From contig CM028378.1 in the NCBI GenBank assembly GCA_013146195.2, positions 90,206,295-90,270,294 on the forward strand: 64,000 nt of DNA. Direction: 5' to 3'. Every line of letters begins with the position of its first letter. The first letter of the stretch is position 1. Positions 46,235-58,435 of this stretch are shown piece by piece. Below the pieces are notes generated by a model. The model was not told where the DNA came from. It saw only the letters and a program-made list of their open reading frames with translations, and made no database searches. The position numbers and the translations under genes were made by a program. The DNA is from Codonopsis lanceolata (lineage: Eukaryota > Streptophyta > Magnoliopsida > Asterales > Campanulaceae).

Positions 46235-48105
46235 TCCTCCCCCACTTAAAGGAATTTAGTCCCTAAATTCATACCAGTAATCTCGAACAAGTAAGGGTAT
46301 TTCTCCCGCATCTCAAGCTCAGTCTTCCATGTGGCTTCCTCAATATCATGATTCTTCGACAAGACCTTCACTAAAGGAATCCGCTTAGTCCTCAAGACTT
46401 TTTCCTTGGTATCAAGAATCCTCATCGGTTTCTCAACGTAGGAAAGATCGGGCTCAAAGGTAATCTCCTCATAGGTAAGGATATGTGACTCGTCCTTCAA
46501 GTACTTACGAAGCATAGAAACATGAAACACATCATGGACACCCGATATAGACGGTGGTAACGTAAGTCGATAAGCCAAAGAACCAATCCGCTCTAAGATC
46601 TCGAACAGACCAATAAATCTCGAAGAAAGTTTTCCTTTCTTCCCAAACCGCTTTGTACCGCGTCGGGGCGATACCTTCAAGAACACATAGTCACCAACCT
46701 GAAACTCAAGATCATGTCTCCGGTTGTCTGCGTAGCTTTGTCTACTACAGTACATGTAAGCAATCATCTCTAATCAGCTTCACACTCTCAGCTGATTGTT
46801 GTACCATCTTCGAACCCCATAACCTAGCCTCACCAACCTCATCCCAGCAAATCGGTGATCGACACTTACGCCCATACAAAGCCTCGTACGGCGCTATCTC
46901 AATGCTCGATTGATAACTGTTATTATACGCGAACTCAACCAACGGTAGATGTGAATCCCAACTACCCTTGAAATCCATAGCACACGCATGCAACATATTG
47001 TCTAAAATCTGTATCAACCTCTCAGGCCGACCATCATTTGTGGGTGAAAAGCGATCTTGAAGTTCAACCGTACCCAAAGCCTCTGCAAAGAATGCCAAAA
47101 CCTCGAAGTAAATGGGGTCTCTATCGACCTGATGCTACTTAGGAACACCATGTAATCTCACAATCTCTGAATGTACAACGGCGCCAACTTGACTCAAGCG
47201 TAAGAAATCGCAATAGGAATAAAATGAGAAGACTTAGTTAACCTATCAACGACAACCCAAGCTGCATCAAAGCCTCTGATGCGTGTTAAGCAACCACGTA
47301 ACAAAGTCCATAGGGATATGCTCCCACTTCCACTCAGGAATCTCAAGTGGTTGAAGTAATCGATGGGTCTCGGTGCTCGGCCTTAACCTAGCGACACGTC
47401 AAACATCTAGAAACATACTCGGCTATCTCCCTCTTCATACCATTCCACCAAGCCTCTTCAAGTCACGGTACATCTTAGTACTACCCAGATGTATCATATA
47501 CTTGGCCTTGTGAGCCTCATCAAGAACCATACGTTTCACTTCATCGGAAGAAGGAATGCAAACCCTATTCTAGAATGTCAAGATCCCATCACCGTTTATC
47601 GCGAACTCGGGTGTATTATTCTCACCCAATCTATCGATAATCTTCATCAAATCCGGATCAGTGGCTTGAGCTTCCTTGATCAACCCAAATAACGGGTGTA
47701 GCACGAACACTAGCAAAGAGAACACTATGCTCACTCACAGCAGGACTCCATTCACGGACATCCTCGAAGCATCTTCCATTCCCTCATCATCAAACATGAC
47801 ATGTAGGATCTCTACTCAACGCATCCGCCACTACATTCGCTTTCCCGGATGGTATAAGATAGTACAATCGTGATCCTTAAGCTTTTCCATCCATCCCTGC
47901 ATCTCATATTTAACTCCTTTTGTGAAAAGGCATTTCGAGACTCTTATGATCGTATACACCTCAAACTTAGCTCCATAAAGATAGTGTTTCCACTTGTGAA
48001 GCGCAAAAGATAATATGCTGCTAACTCAAGATCACGAGTCGAGATAATTACGCTCATATGGTGACAATTTCTAGAAGCATAGGCAATAACCTTCCGTTAC
48101 GGTAT
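46235..48105 (-). pseudogene. Chromovirus gypsy pol, RNase H end to chromodomain
   Basis: Read from high to low coordinates: RNase H end (TRDLELAA near 48050), the HHCC-like zone (EAHKAKYMIHLGSTKMYRDL near 47490), WKWEHIPMDFV near 47330, integrase core (VVDRLTKSSHFIPIA near 47230; GRPERLIQILDNML with the catalytic Glu; YGRKCRSPICWDEVGE), the C-terminal domain (FQVGDYVFLKVSPRRGTKRF, FHVSMLRKYLKDESH) and a chromodomain-like end (IPLVKVLSKNHDIEEATWK). The last part, 46767-46246, is open. Earlier parts are shifted several times, including where the second Asp would be. The Trp of VKVLWKN is Ser. Upstream it is cut by LTR material at 48106. Confidence 0.85.
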
Positions 48106-48697
48106 TGTAACGACCCGACCCGATTCCAACACGAAATCTCAAGGTCGTGCTTGGAACTAACTTAAGAAGAGGACAAGCACTTGTTAAGCAGTAGTGCTAG
48201 TCAAGCGATCGAGCAAACTCGCTCTAAACATGAACATAACGCCGCTTTAAAATACGGTATTTCAAAAATCGAATCAACGGAAACAATATAGAGAAAGAAG
48301 TCCCAAGCTATGAAGCTCGAAACCAACGACAATGAAACCAAAGAGACATTAACTCTCAAAGGAGGAAAAACAAAACTTCGTGTGCGCAACATTACGAGGC
48401 GCTAATTAAACCATCGGCACTCCGGGCGGTGTTTCAACAAAGAACCAACTGATTGATATAACAGTACCCAACGGCTAAAGCATACCGGGGTCAACCAACA
48501 ACTATAAAAACTAGAATAAGGAAATTCCCCAAAGCTACTGCGTGCTCGGGGGACAACTGAAATAAATACTAAAACCACAAACAAGGCACGACACAATGCA
48601 AACATGATATGAATAAAATGAAGTCTCTAACATGTCAAGACCTACTACAAACATGTTATACTGATGACAAACATGAAATGGGGTTTGGGTTCTCACA
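48106..48697 (-). repeat. Shortened or chimeric LTR
   Basis: Minus-strand start TGTGAGAACCCAAACCCC as in the chromovirus LTR at 46234, but the end TTCGTGTTGGAATCGGGTCG with GTTACA belongs to the LARD type. The first about 100 bp match 46131-46234 and the rest match 38600-39104. Neighbouring 5-mers (GGTAT, ATACG) are not a duplication, so it is either a recombinant between two LTR families or an internally deleted member of an intermediate one. Confidence 0.55.
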
Positions 48698-51600
48698 ATA
48701 CGCGAGAAAACTCTCAACCGTGTCAAGTAACAAACAACGTCGGTATATGACTTGTAACTTTAACTAGTTAAAGTCTATGGAACATATGGAATTAAGGTAT
48801 TGGCTCTTAGATAGCCTACCTACACAAATCAAGGTTCCTTCCTCAAGTTTAGTAAGTGAGGTCACAGTTAAACGACAAGCAAAAGCAGAAAGCCAAATAC
48901 CAGAAGGTTCGAGGGGTCTTACATCCTCACCACCTTAAAAGAATTCGTCCTCGAATTCAAAACTCGACAACAACCAAAAGTTCAATACTTTGGCCTGCAC
49001 ATGAAGTCGAGGTAACCGTCTAGGTATGCCTCAAAACACGAGGGGGAGAAATACTCAAATCTCAACTACAATAAATTCCAAAATCGAGTCATCTTGACTC
49101 TTGACGGAGTTCAAAGACATTAGCAAAGCTTACAAAGTTCCAACAAACGTGGATATCAAGGTTTAAATGCCTCTCTATCCAACTAATCAAGTAATTCATG
49201 CATGCGCAATAATTACGAACTAACTAACTTCCCAACCAAGAATTTTCTGGTCTACTTAGGCATCTCTAGGGTCTACTTTAGCCCTTACTCTTATAATCAA
49301 GTAGTCAATCATCATTATAGACCACATATTCACCCAACAAGGAAGACATTCAACACGGTGTAACTTATTCGATCAAGTCACAAGTTCATTTCATTCATAG
49401 CATGATCTCCATATACAAGTTGCACATATTTGCTAAACAAGCAAAACAAGATACCATTTTCAATTTGGTAGCAGTTGATCCAATTCCTATCTCATATTAT
49501 ACCATTCTAGTTATCGGCGAAGACCTCTTGATAATCAAGTGAGGGCCCTGCTGAAGTGACTTCAAAAGCTTTAGGTAAATGCGGATGTGGGGTGTTCGTG
49601 AATCACATATCAACATCCTTTATATCGGTCTCAACAATAGCAATCATAAGCACATATAGGCATGGCATCAACATCATGCAACATAAGCATATTAATTTAC
49701 TATGTATGTATACCAAGTATGGAATATTCATACTATTAACTACCTATCAATGGTAGATAAAACACATTATTCAAGGCTAATACTCTATTAATGTATTAGA
49801 CCAATAACTTGAACAATGACACTTCACAAGTCACTAGGTATATTCTTACTAACTAGTATACAACCAATCCTATAAGTCAAACCATATGCGAATTAGACAA
49901 CCCGATCCGACCAATCATCATGTGATCACCCTGCGGCCCATCACCAAGTTCCAACATATCATGAGGAAATTTCACCTTGATCAAGGTAGTCCCCAAATAC
50001 CAAAACACAACCATGGGAAAGAGTTCTCAAATTCCCAACACAAGTAATACAGAGCGGTGATTAAATACTACCATAACTATATACACCTATATAGTAATCT
50101 ATGAAATACTAATAGGTACCACGGGAGGCTTAACCACCGCTCTCGAGCGTATTACAACGAACTTTCGCCATAATGATTAACAATGATCTGCATAAAATGG
50201 AATAAGAAACATGACTCTAATAAAATGCGGCACCTACTTTCTTGGTATAGCGCAGCTCATAACAATAAGCGAGAAATATGACAATACAGACAATAGCGAA
50301 CTTAGTACTCAAGTGGTGTACTTGCCAACTGACATTTCGATGGTAAATACTCGGCGAAAACCCAAATGACCTAGGCCATGGAACCTATCGGCATAGCTAA
50401 CATAAGCTCGATACCAACGACCGACCGGTTCCAACACGAAATCCCAAGGTAGATGCCATTTGGAACAACTTAAGAAGGACAAGCACTTGTTAAACAATAG
50501 TGCTAGTCAAGCGATCGAAACAAGCTCGCTCTAAACATGAACATAACACACTTTAAAATACGGTATTTCAAAAATCGAATCAGGCTTAAGAAAAAGTCTA
50601 AGCTATGAAGCTCGAAACCAATGACAATGAAACCAAGAGACATTATCTCTCAGGAGGAAAACAAAACTTCGCGTGCAGCATTGGAGCAGCTAATTAAACC
50701 ATCGGCACTCGGGCGGTGTTTCAACAAACCAACGATATAACAATTACCCAGCGGCTAAAGCATACCGGGTCAACCACAACTATAAAAACTAGAATAAGGG
50801 AAATTCCCCTTTGCGTGCTGGGGACAAGCTGAAATAAATACTAAAACCACAACAAGGCAGCGACACAACACATCGGCCCAAGAAATAACGATACAAATAC
50901 CAGTATTCTACCCATTTTGTAAAGTCTAAATAACTTTACAAAATGTCGATCTCACAAGAATAGCAAAAGTACATGAAATCAATGACAATGCTAAAAGGAA
51001 CAAGACTCCTGGTTGCTACTCGGAAAAGTCGGTACGCTACAAACCACGAACACGCGATCTAACCTCGGTCTATCGATCGGTTTGCGCCATGCTACAGTCA
51101 TGATCTACTCGACCTCGGTCGGTGTCGGTTACTACTACTAAAAAGAAATGCAGGATGAGTCGTAATGACCCGATGCGCTACCACAATATATATGCAACAT
51201 ATAATTATGTAACATAAACACTAACCATGGTGTCGTTTATAAATGACAGAAAAAACCCGTGAAAGGCGTCGTATCGTTTCGATACTCCACAAGATATCCC
51301 TCCTTCTTACTTACTAAGCCGTCCCGAATGAACCGGGTTTCACATTCATACACAAATCAAATAATTAGAAGGTAGTTCATAAAACATCATATGCAAGTAT
51401 ACATATCATTATATATCTGAATCAAGCTATTCACACGTACCACGTGTAAGGGTGCATGTTTATATATATACGCCTATATCGGTATGTATATCTCTAAATA
51501 TACATATCAAATCTCCCATAAAATCATCATCATAAGTGTGCATATCTATATATACACATCAAGTCTTTCATATATATCTCAAATACAAGTATGCATATCT

Positions 51601-52710
51601 CTATATATACATATCAAATCTCTCATTTATCATCGACCAATACAAACATGGTCGATAAGATCTCATGTTCAACTAACACTTTGTTATCACATAAGTGCCC
51701 ATAGTAAACCACATAAAGGATAGAGAAGATACCAAATCACTTTCGTCGTATTGCTCACTGCAATCTGGCCCCATTAATCATATCGTGCAGTGATAGGTGT
51801 TCGGTATCAAAGTGCCGGGAAGCTCTCTTCTCGAGTTACGAGCTCTCTGCTTTCGAGGGAAAATAGCACTAGCCAATGTGCTCGATTGGTTACGACAAAG
51901 GCTTTGCTTTAGCTAGCGGTGGAGGTGTGTGTGAAACCCGAATCCGTGCGGCGATACATTGCAACCACGAATCCCATAATTCGTGAAGACAATGTCGTCC
52001 ACCATCATCATGAAAACTCAAGTAATGCCGGTGGACTTATATGCAATGCACAAGTAGATGTTTACTTGCTAATTCTCAAGTAGATATAATGATCTACTAA
52101 ACTCATACGATTATGCACATTGTTACATAAATCAAAAACCACAATAGGAACTCATTTGAGTCTCTAAATCATAAGTGCCAAGTTTGTTCACTCTATTGAT
52201 TCAAGTCCCAAAAGCTAGTAATCTAGTCAAGCTGGAATATAATTGTCATAGGATCTCACCACGATCCTCGTAAGGTTCAATTGTTCCTTAACTTCGACTC
52301 CGTTGAGTCTTTACTACAATTCAACCAAATAGAGTTTGAACACTATATGTGTCCCAAGACTCTTTTATATGTGTTCTCGTTTGAGGCATAGCAAGGTTCT
52401 CATTCCATTTAGAATCTTAGTTCAAGTCCCAAGTCAATTATATAAGGGAAGCCCAAGTTGATTATTGTGAAATCAAGCTTAGTTCAATTTTTGATTCATA
52501 ATTCCACTTAATAGTAGAATCCAAGTTCACCATGATTCATTACTTGTAGAAACGGCTCGGGCACGAGGCAAACACATTCAATATGCTGCATAAGTCATAT
52601 CATAGAAACACGTAGAAGAATCAATTCTTACAATGAAGGAAATCATGCATTTAGTCATAATATAAAATATACCACGTTATTCCATATTCACTTATGAAAT
52701 TCAGGAGTCA
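48698..52710 (-). mobile_element. LARD-like element, copy 2
   Basis: Minus-strand counterpart of 26954-39104. From the right: 5' LTR (52710-50418, cut by the gap), primer site TGGTATCGAGC (50416-50406), internal domain (50405-48924) with the same blocks in the same order and no frame, a purine tract (AAGGTGGTGAGGA) preceded by the EFEDEFF-coding remnant, and 226 bp of 3' LTR starting TGTAAGACCCCTCG (48923-48698), after which the chimeric LTR follows. Sharing order and size of the internal domain with copy 1 shows this is a real non-autonomous family and not a single deletion. Confidence 0.75.
50418..52710 (-). repeat. LARD copy 2 5' LTR, partial
   Basis: Aligns in inverse orientation with about 36970-39104. 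It includes the AT-rich tandem repeat (51410-51640), a GATACGA...GTTTCGATACTCCAC block and a GTTGAACATGAGATCTTAT block. The left part of the LTR is lost in the gap at 52711. Confidence 0.75.
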
Positions 52711-52810
52711 NNNNNNNNNNNNNNNNNNNNNNNNNNNNNNNNNNNNNNNNNNNNNNNNNNNNNNNNNNNNNNNNNNNNNNNNNNNNNNNNNNNNNNNNNN
52801 NNNNNNNNNN
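52711..52810. other. Assembly gap (100 N)
   Basis: Exactly 100 N. The LARD LTR ends on one side and a Tat-like RT begins on the other, so more sequence is missing than just 100 bp. Confidence 0.98.
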
Positions 52811-55680
52811 CCCGATTGATCTATCACCATTGAGTGGATCTGATCCTTCGGGCATGCCGTTCGGGTTGGTGAAGTCCACGCACATCCTCCATTTTCCGTT
52901 ATTTTTCTTGACCATCACAACATTTGCAATCCACGTAGGGTAGTGGATTTCTCTTATGATCTCGGCAGAAGTTTGGCTATTTCCTCCTTGATGGCCTCTT
53001 GCTTTTCAGGAGAAATATCTCAAACTTGTATAGGTACAAATCTTTGGATTGATGCTTAATTTGTGTCTTGCTACATCCTCGGCAATGCCTTCCATATCGT
53101 CGGCTTGCCATGCAAAGACATCGATGTTCTCCCTTAAGAACTTCGATTATGGCTCTCCTTTCGATCACGCAATTTCAGTCCCACCTTTATTTTTTACGGT
53201 GAGGTAGTTGAAGTTTATGATAACCTCTTACGTCTTCCATAAATTTTGTATGATTGGATGATCTCGAACATCGAGGCTTTTCGATTTCGATTTTCGATCT
53301 CGGCTTTCGGCGTTCCTTCTTCCGGATGCGGGCCAACTTCCTTGGCTTGCTTTGATTGCTACGAGGTGGAGCTTTCCCGTCGAGCCCTCGCTCGTTTGGC
53401 GGCTTTGTTCATCTTCTCTTCCCTCGGCCTCCTCGGTCTTTTCAATCTTTTTTCCGCCTCTTTTTTCTGGTCGGGTACTCTAAAGTAATGCGAGCATCAT
53501 TCTTAAGGACCCCTACTCGAGCGAGGTCATGTACTTGACTCGTGATGGGCCATTGATGCCACCATTCGAAATTTGGCACAGGAAGGTGCTTGTAGGGATG
53601 GCGTTATGCGGAGAGGAGATCAAGGATGAGGAAAGTGACTTCCTCGCTTCGGTGGTATCCCCTCGCCCGGGTTGACTATGAGTCCCACTTGTTCCTTTAG
53701 TGACCTTGTGGCTGTGAAGCCCTCCAGTTGGACTCGGCTCGGAGTGATTGGGTATCGCCAGAGTCCTAGTGCCGAGAAAGCACTTATAATACATCACATC
53801 TCTTCCGCCCTGTATCTATCAAGACCCCGTTTAACTAAGTGTTGTGAATGCCGATTTGCGGAGTTAACGGGTTTTGGCCAGCATTGTTGGCCTTGACTCG
53901 GTGTCCACTGAATACCATTTCGTTCTCAACCATCCCGTCCATGATGTTTTACATTGAGACGGTTGATGGCATTCTTCAAGCGTGTGATACTGCAGGTTTC
54001 TTCAGGATGGTATTTACCGGTTGTCGGGTACATGCGTTTTCGCCCAGGAGCCTCGATTAAAGTGCGAATGAACCACTCTCGCCATAAACCTTCTATCTCC
54101 TCGTTTATCACCCTCTGTTGCTCTTTTTTGAGATGTATCCACTCCTCAAGTAATATGGCCAATCTTGTTATGGAAGTTGCATCTTTTTATGCCGATTTCG
54201 CCTCCACGGGTGACCTCGTGGGGTGGTGGGCATATCTTGTTTTCTCTACGGAAAATGTCCATTATGTGTTCGAGATTCATTGAGGGGCAGAAGTCTTCCG
54301 GCTCGAATTCTCGTCTTGGCCCCTAATCTCGCCCGATGAATCGGCGCCTCTTTCCCTTCTTTTAGCGAGTTGAGTTGGTGTCCTCTGCTTAGAGCTTTCC
54401 ACTCTTTTCCTTTATTGCAAGCGTGCGGAAGGGGCGTAAACCGCTTGTGAGTTCTTTGTGGTGGGGGTTGCTTTCGCCGTCCAAGGGGCCACCCTTTGGT
54501 ATGTCAAGAACATCTCGCCCGATTGTGTCCTTTGTCGCATGAGGACTACATTCGACAATTCCCACTGCGTGATACCGGCCCGCTCAGAAACATCCTCAGA
54601 TGAATATCAGGATTTGGTCAGGACTTCTTTGAAAGCGTGCCATATGCGCCCGATGCAGTTTCTCCAACCTCTTGTTTCAACAGTGCGTCTGCGCTTTTTG
54701 GGAGAGCACTGTCGAGCCGAACTTTTCAAAAATGCCCCCTTAAAGTCATCCCAACCGAGGTGATAAGTCGGTGCTAACCGTTGTATCTTGTTGAGCTTGC
54801 TTGAGGGTCCGCGAACACCAAACACCATATGTCGTCGATGCAGTTCACGATGATCATTTTCAACTCGAACCACGACCGTGGTCGAGGCGGATGTGTTACG
54901 ATGTAATCCTCAAAGTGTGGAATCTTTACTTTCGAAAGGAACTTCCACCTCTCTTATACAGCAATAAATGGCCCCCCAATTTTCTTGAGGACCGAGTTAA
55001 CCCCGAGCTCGCCAAGCTTCCAACTTTTCCATCCATGCCTAATCTCGGCACTGTCATCGGCTTTATCGCCACGACACGATTGTGTGGGGATGCGGTTAAC
55101 CCTTTTACTTTTGGTACCTGGGCTCTTCCTCGATCATATTTCTCACGGGGGACCCCAAGCGAGCCTCCTTTGCAATTTTGCGAGGCGGATGCAGACCGAG
55201 GGCTTTGTTCGGGGGCGTGGGGCAGGGGAGACTCTCCTTCCTCGCTATGGGCTTGACAATTATCTCTCGGCGGGGAATCTTAGGCGAGAATGAACACTCG
55301 TCGGATCCTCGCGGCCACCCTCTTCCCAAGTCTCGATTTGACATTAGTGGTAAACTTTGCCTTTTTGGCTTTTTGTGGTTTCCACCCTACAAACCGAGTT
55401 GGATCGCCTTTTATGCGTTGATTATGGGCTCGGGTTCGGGGCTTTGTCTTAGCTTTCGTGCATCTTAGTCTCGGCTTCTGTATTTTTTGTGCACAAGGTC
55501 TTTTGGTGCTCCCCATACGCATACTCTGTTCGGCTTCTTCTTGGGCAGTTGGTCTATCTTTTTACCAGCGGTTCATCCTTGTTGGCCACAGGAGACTACG
55601 ACCTCTGGGAGGTCTCTTTATTTCTCCACGGAAGTTCTTGAGGGCTTGCTATTTTACCATCGATGCGTGGCCGTTTCGAC
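52811..55680 (-). pseudogene. Tat-like gag-protease-RT remnant, copy B
   Basis: Recognisable in several frames: gag (LGSPVRNMIEEEP near 55150; SKLNKIQRLAPTYHLGWDDF near 54770; HPEETCSITRLKNAINRL near 54000), the protease region (MMYYKCFLG near 53780, following the position of DTGA in copy A) and the RT start (VKKNNGKWRMCVDFTN near 52910, the usual gypsy motif before PKDSFPLPRID). No frame exceeds about 100 codons, so it is dead. Plus-strand frames over this stretch are shadows. Confidence 0.75.
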
Positions 55681-57120
55681 AGCGGAACCAAATCACTGTG
55701 AAAATGTGTGGTGATCTTGTCTTGGCGTCCACGTGTGAGCGAGGATGAGGTGGCGGCTTCTTGTTCGTCCCGGCGGTTAGCTTTGCACAATGTAAACAAT
55801 AAACACCGTTAAGGTGTCGGGTTAGCTTGGCGACTATAACCCTCCGTATGAATCGGTTTTTCCGGTAGAGTTTTGGTAATAAATGAGCCGTGATAATTGT
55901 TTGATAGGGGGCGTGATAAGAGATATAATATCGCTTACTTGCGAATATGGGCTCTCATATTTATACACGAAGTTGATGGCGGCGTGGCGGTTTGTTATTG
56001 GGGAGCATAAAAGCGTAGTTATTAAATGCGTTGAGGGTGTTCGTCGGGGAATAAGTGAAGCTAGCAGCGTGTGTCGAGAGTTGGTATTGGCGTGCGGCGG
56101 TTTTCTCGGGCCTAGGGAAATGGTTTGTCGGGGTGAATGATTGATCGAGGCCGAGGCCAGAGTGGTTTCTGACGAAGCTTTTGTTATTCGTTTGAGGATT
56201 TATGAAGACGATTTTGGTGGCGAGGGGCCAGCGTCTGCCCGTGGTCAGTGGCTGGGCTCGCCGTGAGTGCCGAGGGTCATGATGCCGAGGCTTGGGGTGA
56301 GTGGTCTTGTCCTGCCATAGCGTGTGTGGCCTATGGGACCCTCTTTATCTTAGGGGTGGTCCTTTTCATCCGAGGGTTAATCCCTCGATTTCAATCCTTT
56401 CAAGTGGAAATCTTATATAGAAAGACTTTTACTACGAACATTATTTCTTAACCAATGTGGGATAATATTATTATATTGACATAGGATGAGTACTTTACTC
56501 TAATGACTTACTTCTAACATCATAGTAGAAACTTGCATGATTTAAAATTTACTTAAAACCATTAAGTTAAAACAATCAGTTTAAATCATGATTTACAAAA
56601 CTTTTAGGTTTGTTTTACTTAGACTTTGTAGTAAGTCTAAATCTGCTCTATTTCGGATAAATGCCCTCTATTGTTTATATATACAACATGTACCCTTTTG
56701 AACTTGGTTAGCAGTCATCTTTAATTAAATATTCCATCTGCTTAAGCTTAAGTCATCGAGTAGCTAGCAATTGCTAATAATAGTGTTAGCGTCTACTTAA
56801 ACATTTCAAGATTCCCTATATCTTTGAACACTATTCTTGTTGAAGCGATTGACATTCACCCTCCTATATCAAATTAGTAGTTGGTCATATTTTTCAAACA
56901 AAAGAAGTACTCACAGAAGACTTTTTCATTGTTTGTCTTGTCAATAGAAGACTTTCGTGAATATCTTAAATGTTCTTCAAGAATATTATATCCTAGCTAA
57001 CCACCCTCTTTATTATTTCATACTAGCATATATTCTTTGTCTCTAATCCTCGCAAGATCTCTTGCATTCAATGAGGATCTTCATCATCAAGTCTTCAAAT
57101 ATTCTAGTTTCAATCTTGTT
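52811..57120 (-). mobile_element. Tat-like gypsy, copy B
   Basis: Minus strand: 5' LTR (about 57120-55692), primer site region (AGCGGAACCA near 55681), gag, protease and the first part of RT up to the gap. It is collinear with copy A (58430-64000), including about 640 bp of LTR that are nearly identical. Many 1-5 bp indels distinguish the two. Confidence 0.75.
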
Positions 57121-57998
57121 CTCTCAAACGGCTCCAAATTTGAAGACCTCTATAAAACGTATTGATATGATTCCTAGGCAGCGTACTCGCGATGGAGGAA
57201 TCAAAGCGCATCTAACACGGCAAATGAAGAGCGTCAATGATGAAGATGGAAGATGACACCGCGACTTGATGAGTCGATCCAAGCGTGCTCCTCGATATAG
57301 ATGACCTTGAAACAACATTTGAGATGATCACGACCCTTGGTATAATGAAAACCGCCATAATATAGATAAATATCCTATTGATAAGTTTGGGTTTCGATTA
57401 CTTAGCCTCTCACCAAATAATCACAAGTTCTAAAGAGAACAAGAAAGTTTTGAAAAACACTCAAAAACTATATTAATCAATAATCAACCAAAGTTCTAAA
57501 ACAATAAGCCACAACCCTTATTTATATGGGTTGTGAATCCTAATCTAAAATAAAAACAATGGTCTAAACACTTGACCAAAATAGAATCAACTTAGGAAAC
57601 TACTCAACTTACCTAATCTATGTAGGCAACAATTAGGTAAGTTACCTAATCTATTTAAGAAATATAAATCCTCTAAAAGAAGAAAAATCTACAAATCCCG
57701 ATTTTTTCTTAAAGGCCGATTTTCAAAGTTGCATTTTGGCCCCTAAAGTCTTCATTTAGGCGTTAAAAGCTTCCAAAGTCATTGTATGACATTAACGAAC
57801 ATTTCTCGAGTCTTCAAGTCATCTTCCATGAAATCTAAGGCTTCACAAAACATGTTTGAATGTGTATAGTAGCCATTGTATTAACTTTGAATCTCCAATA
57901 AATCCACAATTAAGTTTGTATAGAACACTTGAATCTTCCAATCATACTCGGCGCATTTAAAGAACTTCATTTGATTTCTTTGACACTTGATATTTTGT
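57121..57998 (-). repeat. 3' untranslated region and LTR of a third gypsy
   Basis: Downstream (minus) of the integrase end at 57999. It holds a TATA-like CCATATAAATAAGGG (complement near 57517-57530) and a leader rich in T and A. The inner words TAGATTAGGTAAGTTGAG also occur at 18640. LTR ends could not be fixed. Confidence 0.45.
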
Positions 57999-58400
57999 TT
58001 AATCCACGAACTCTTCATGCTTGATCATCCTTGCTTGAATCTTCCAACTCTCGAACCAATCATCACATATCTCATCCAAACTCGAGCTTGCTAAGATCAC
58101 ATCATTCTTCCTCTCTTCAAAAGGATTTGTCCTCAAATGCGGACCTACATCAAAAGGAAGAAGATCACTAACATTGAAAGTCGCACTAACATTATACTCA
58201 CATGGAAGATCCAACTTGTAAGCATTATTGTTGATTCGCTCAAGTACTTGGAAGGATCCATCTCCTCTTGGCATTAACTTAGATTTCCTTTAGTTTGTAA
58301 ACCTCTCCTTTCGCATGTGTAACCATACCCAATTACTAGGCTCAAAGATCAACCTAACAACTTTTATCTTTTTGCATATCCATGTTTATCATTAATGAAT
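57999..58400 (-). pseudogene. Gypsy integrase C-terminal fragment
   Basis: A 91-codon frame (58274-57999) with PRGDGSFQVLERINNNAYKL, DLPCEYNVSATFNVSDLLPF and LRTNPFEERKND. This is the conserved tail after integrase in a large plant Ty3/gypsy group, where the usual text is GPFQVLERINDNAYK-DLPGEY. The Gly of LPGEY is Cys here. Upstream sequence to 58400 (RKERFTN-like) continues it in a broken way. It belongs to neither the chromovirus nor the Tat-like copies beside it. Confidence 0.75.
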
Positions 58401-58435
58401 CATGCAACAATAAGAAATTACAACCGAGTGCAATC

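Noticed and set aside
48106..48697. Solo LTR with target duplication
   Set aside because: The flanking 5-mers (GGTAT and ATACG) do not match, so a clean solo LTR is not supported.
53246..56451. Many plus-strand frames of 60-150 codons
   Set aside because: They lie opposite the Tat-like gag, protease and RT on the minus strand, whose motifs are recognisable; the plus frames match nothing.
57062..57256. Small plus-strand gene (64 codons)
   Set aside because: Sits in the LTR or leader zone between two minus-strand gypsy elements, with no recognisable domain.
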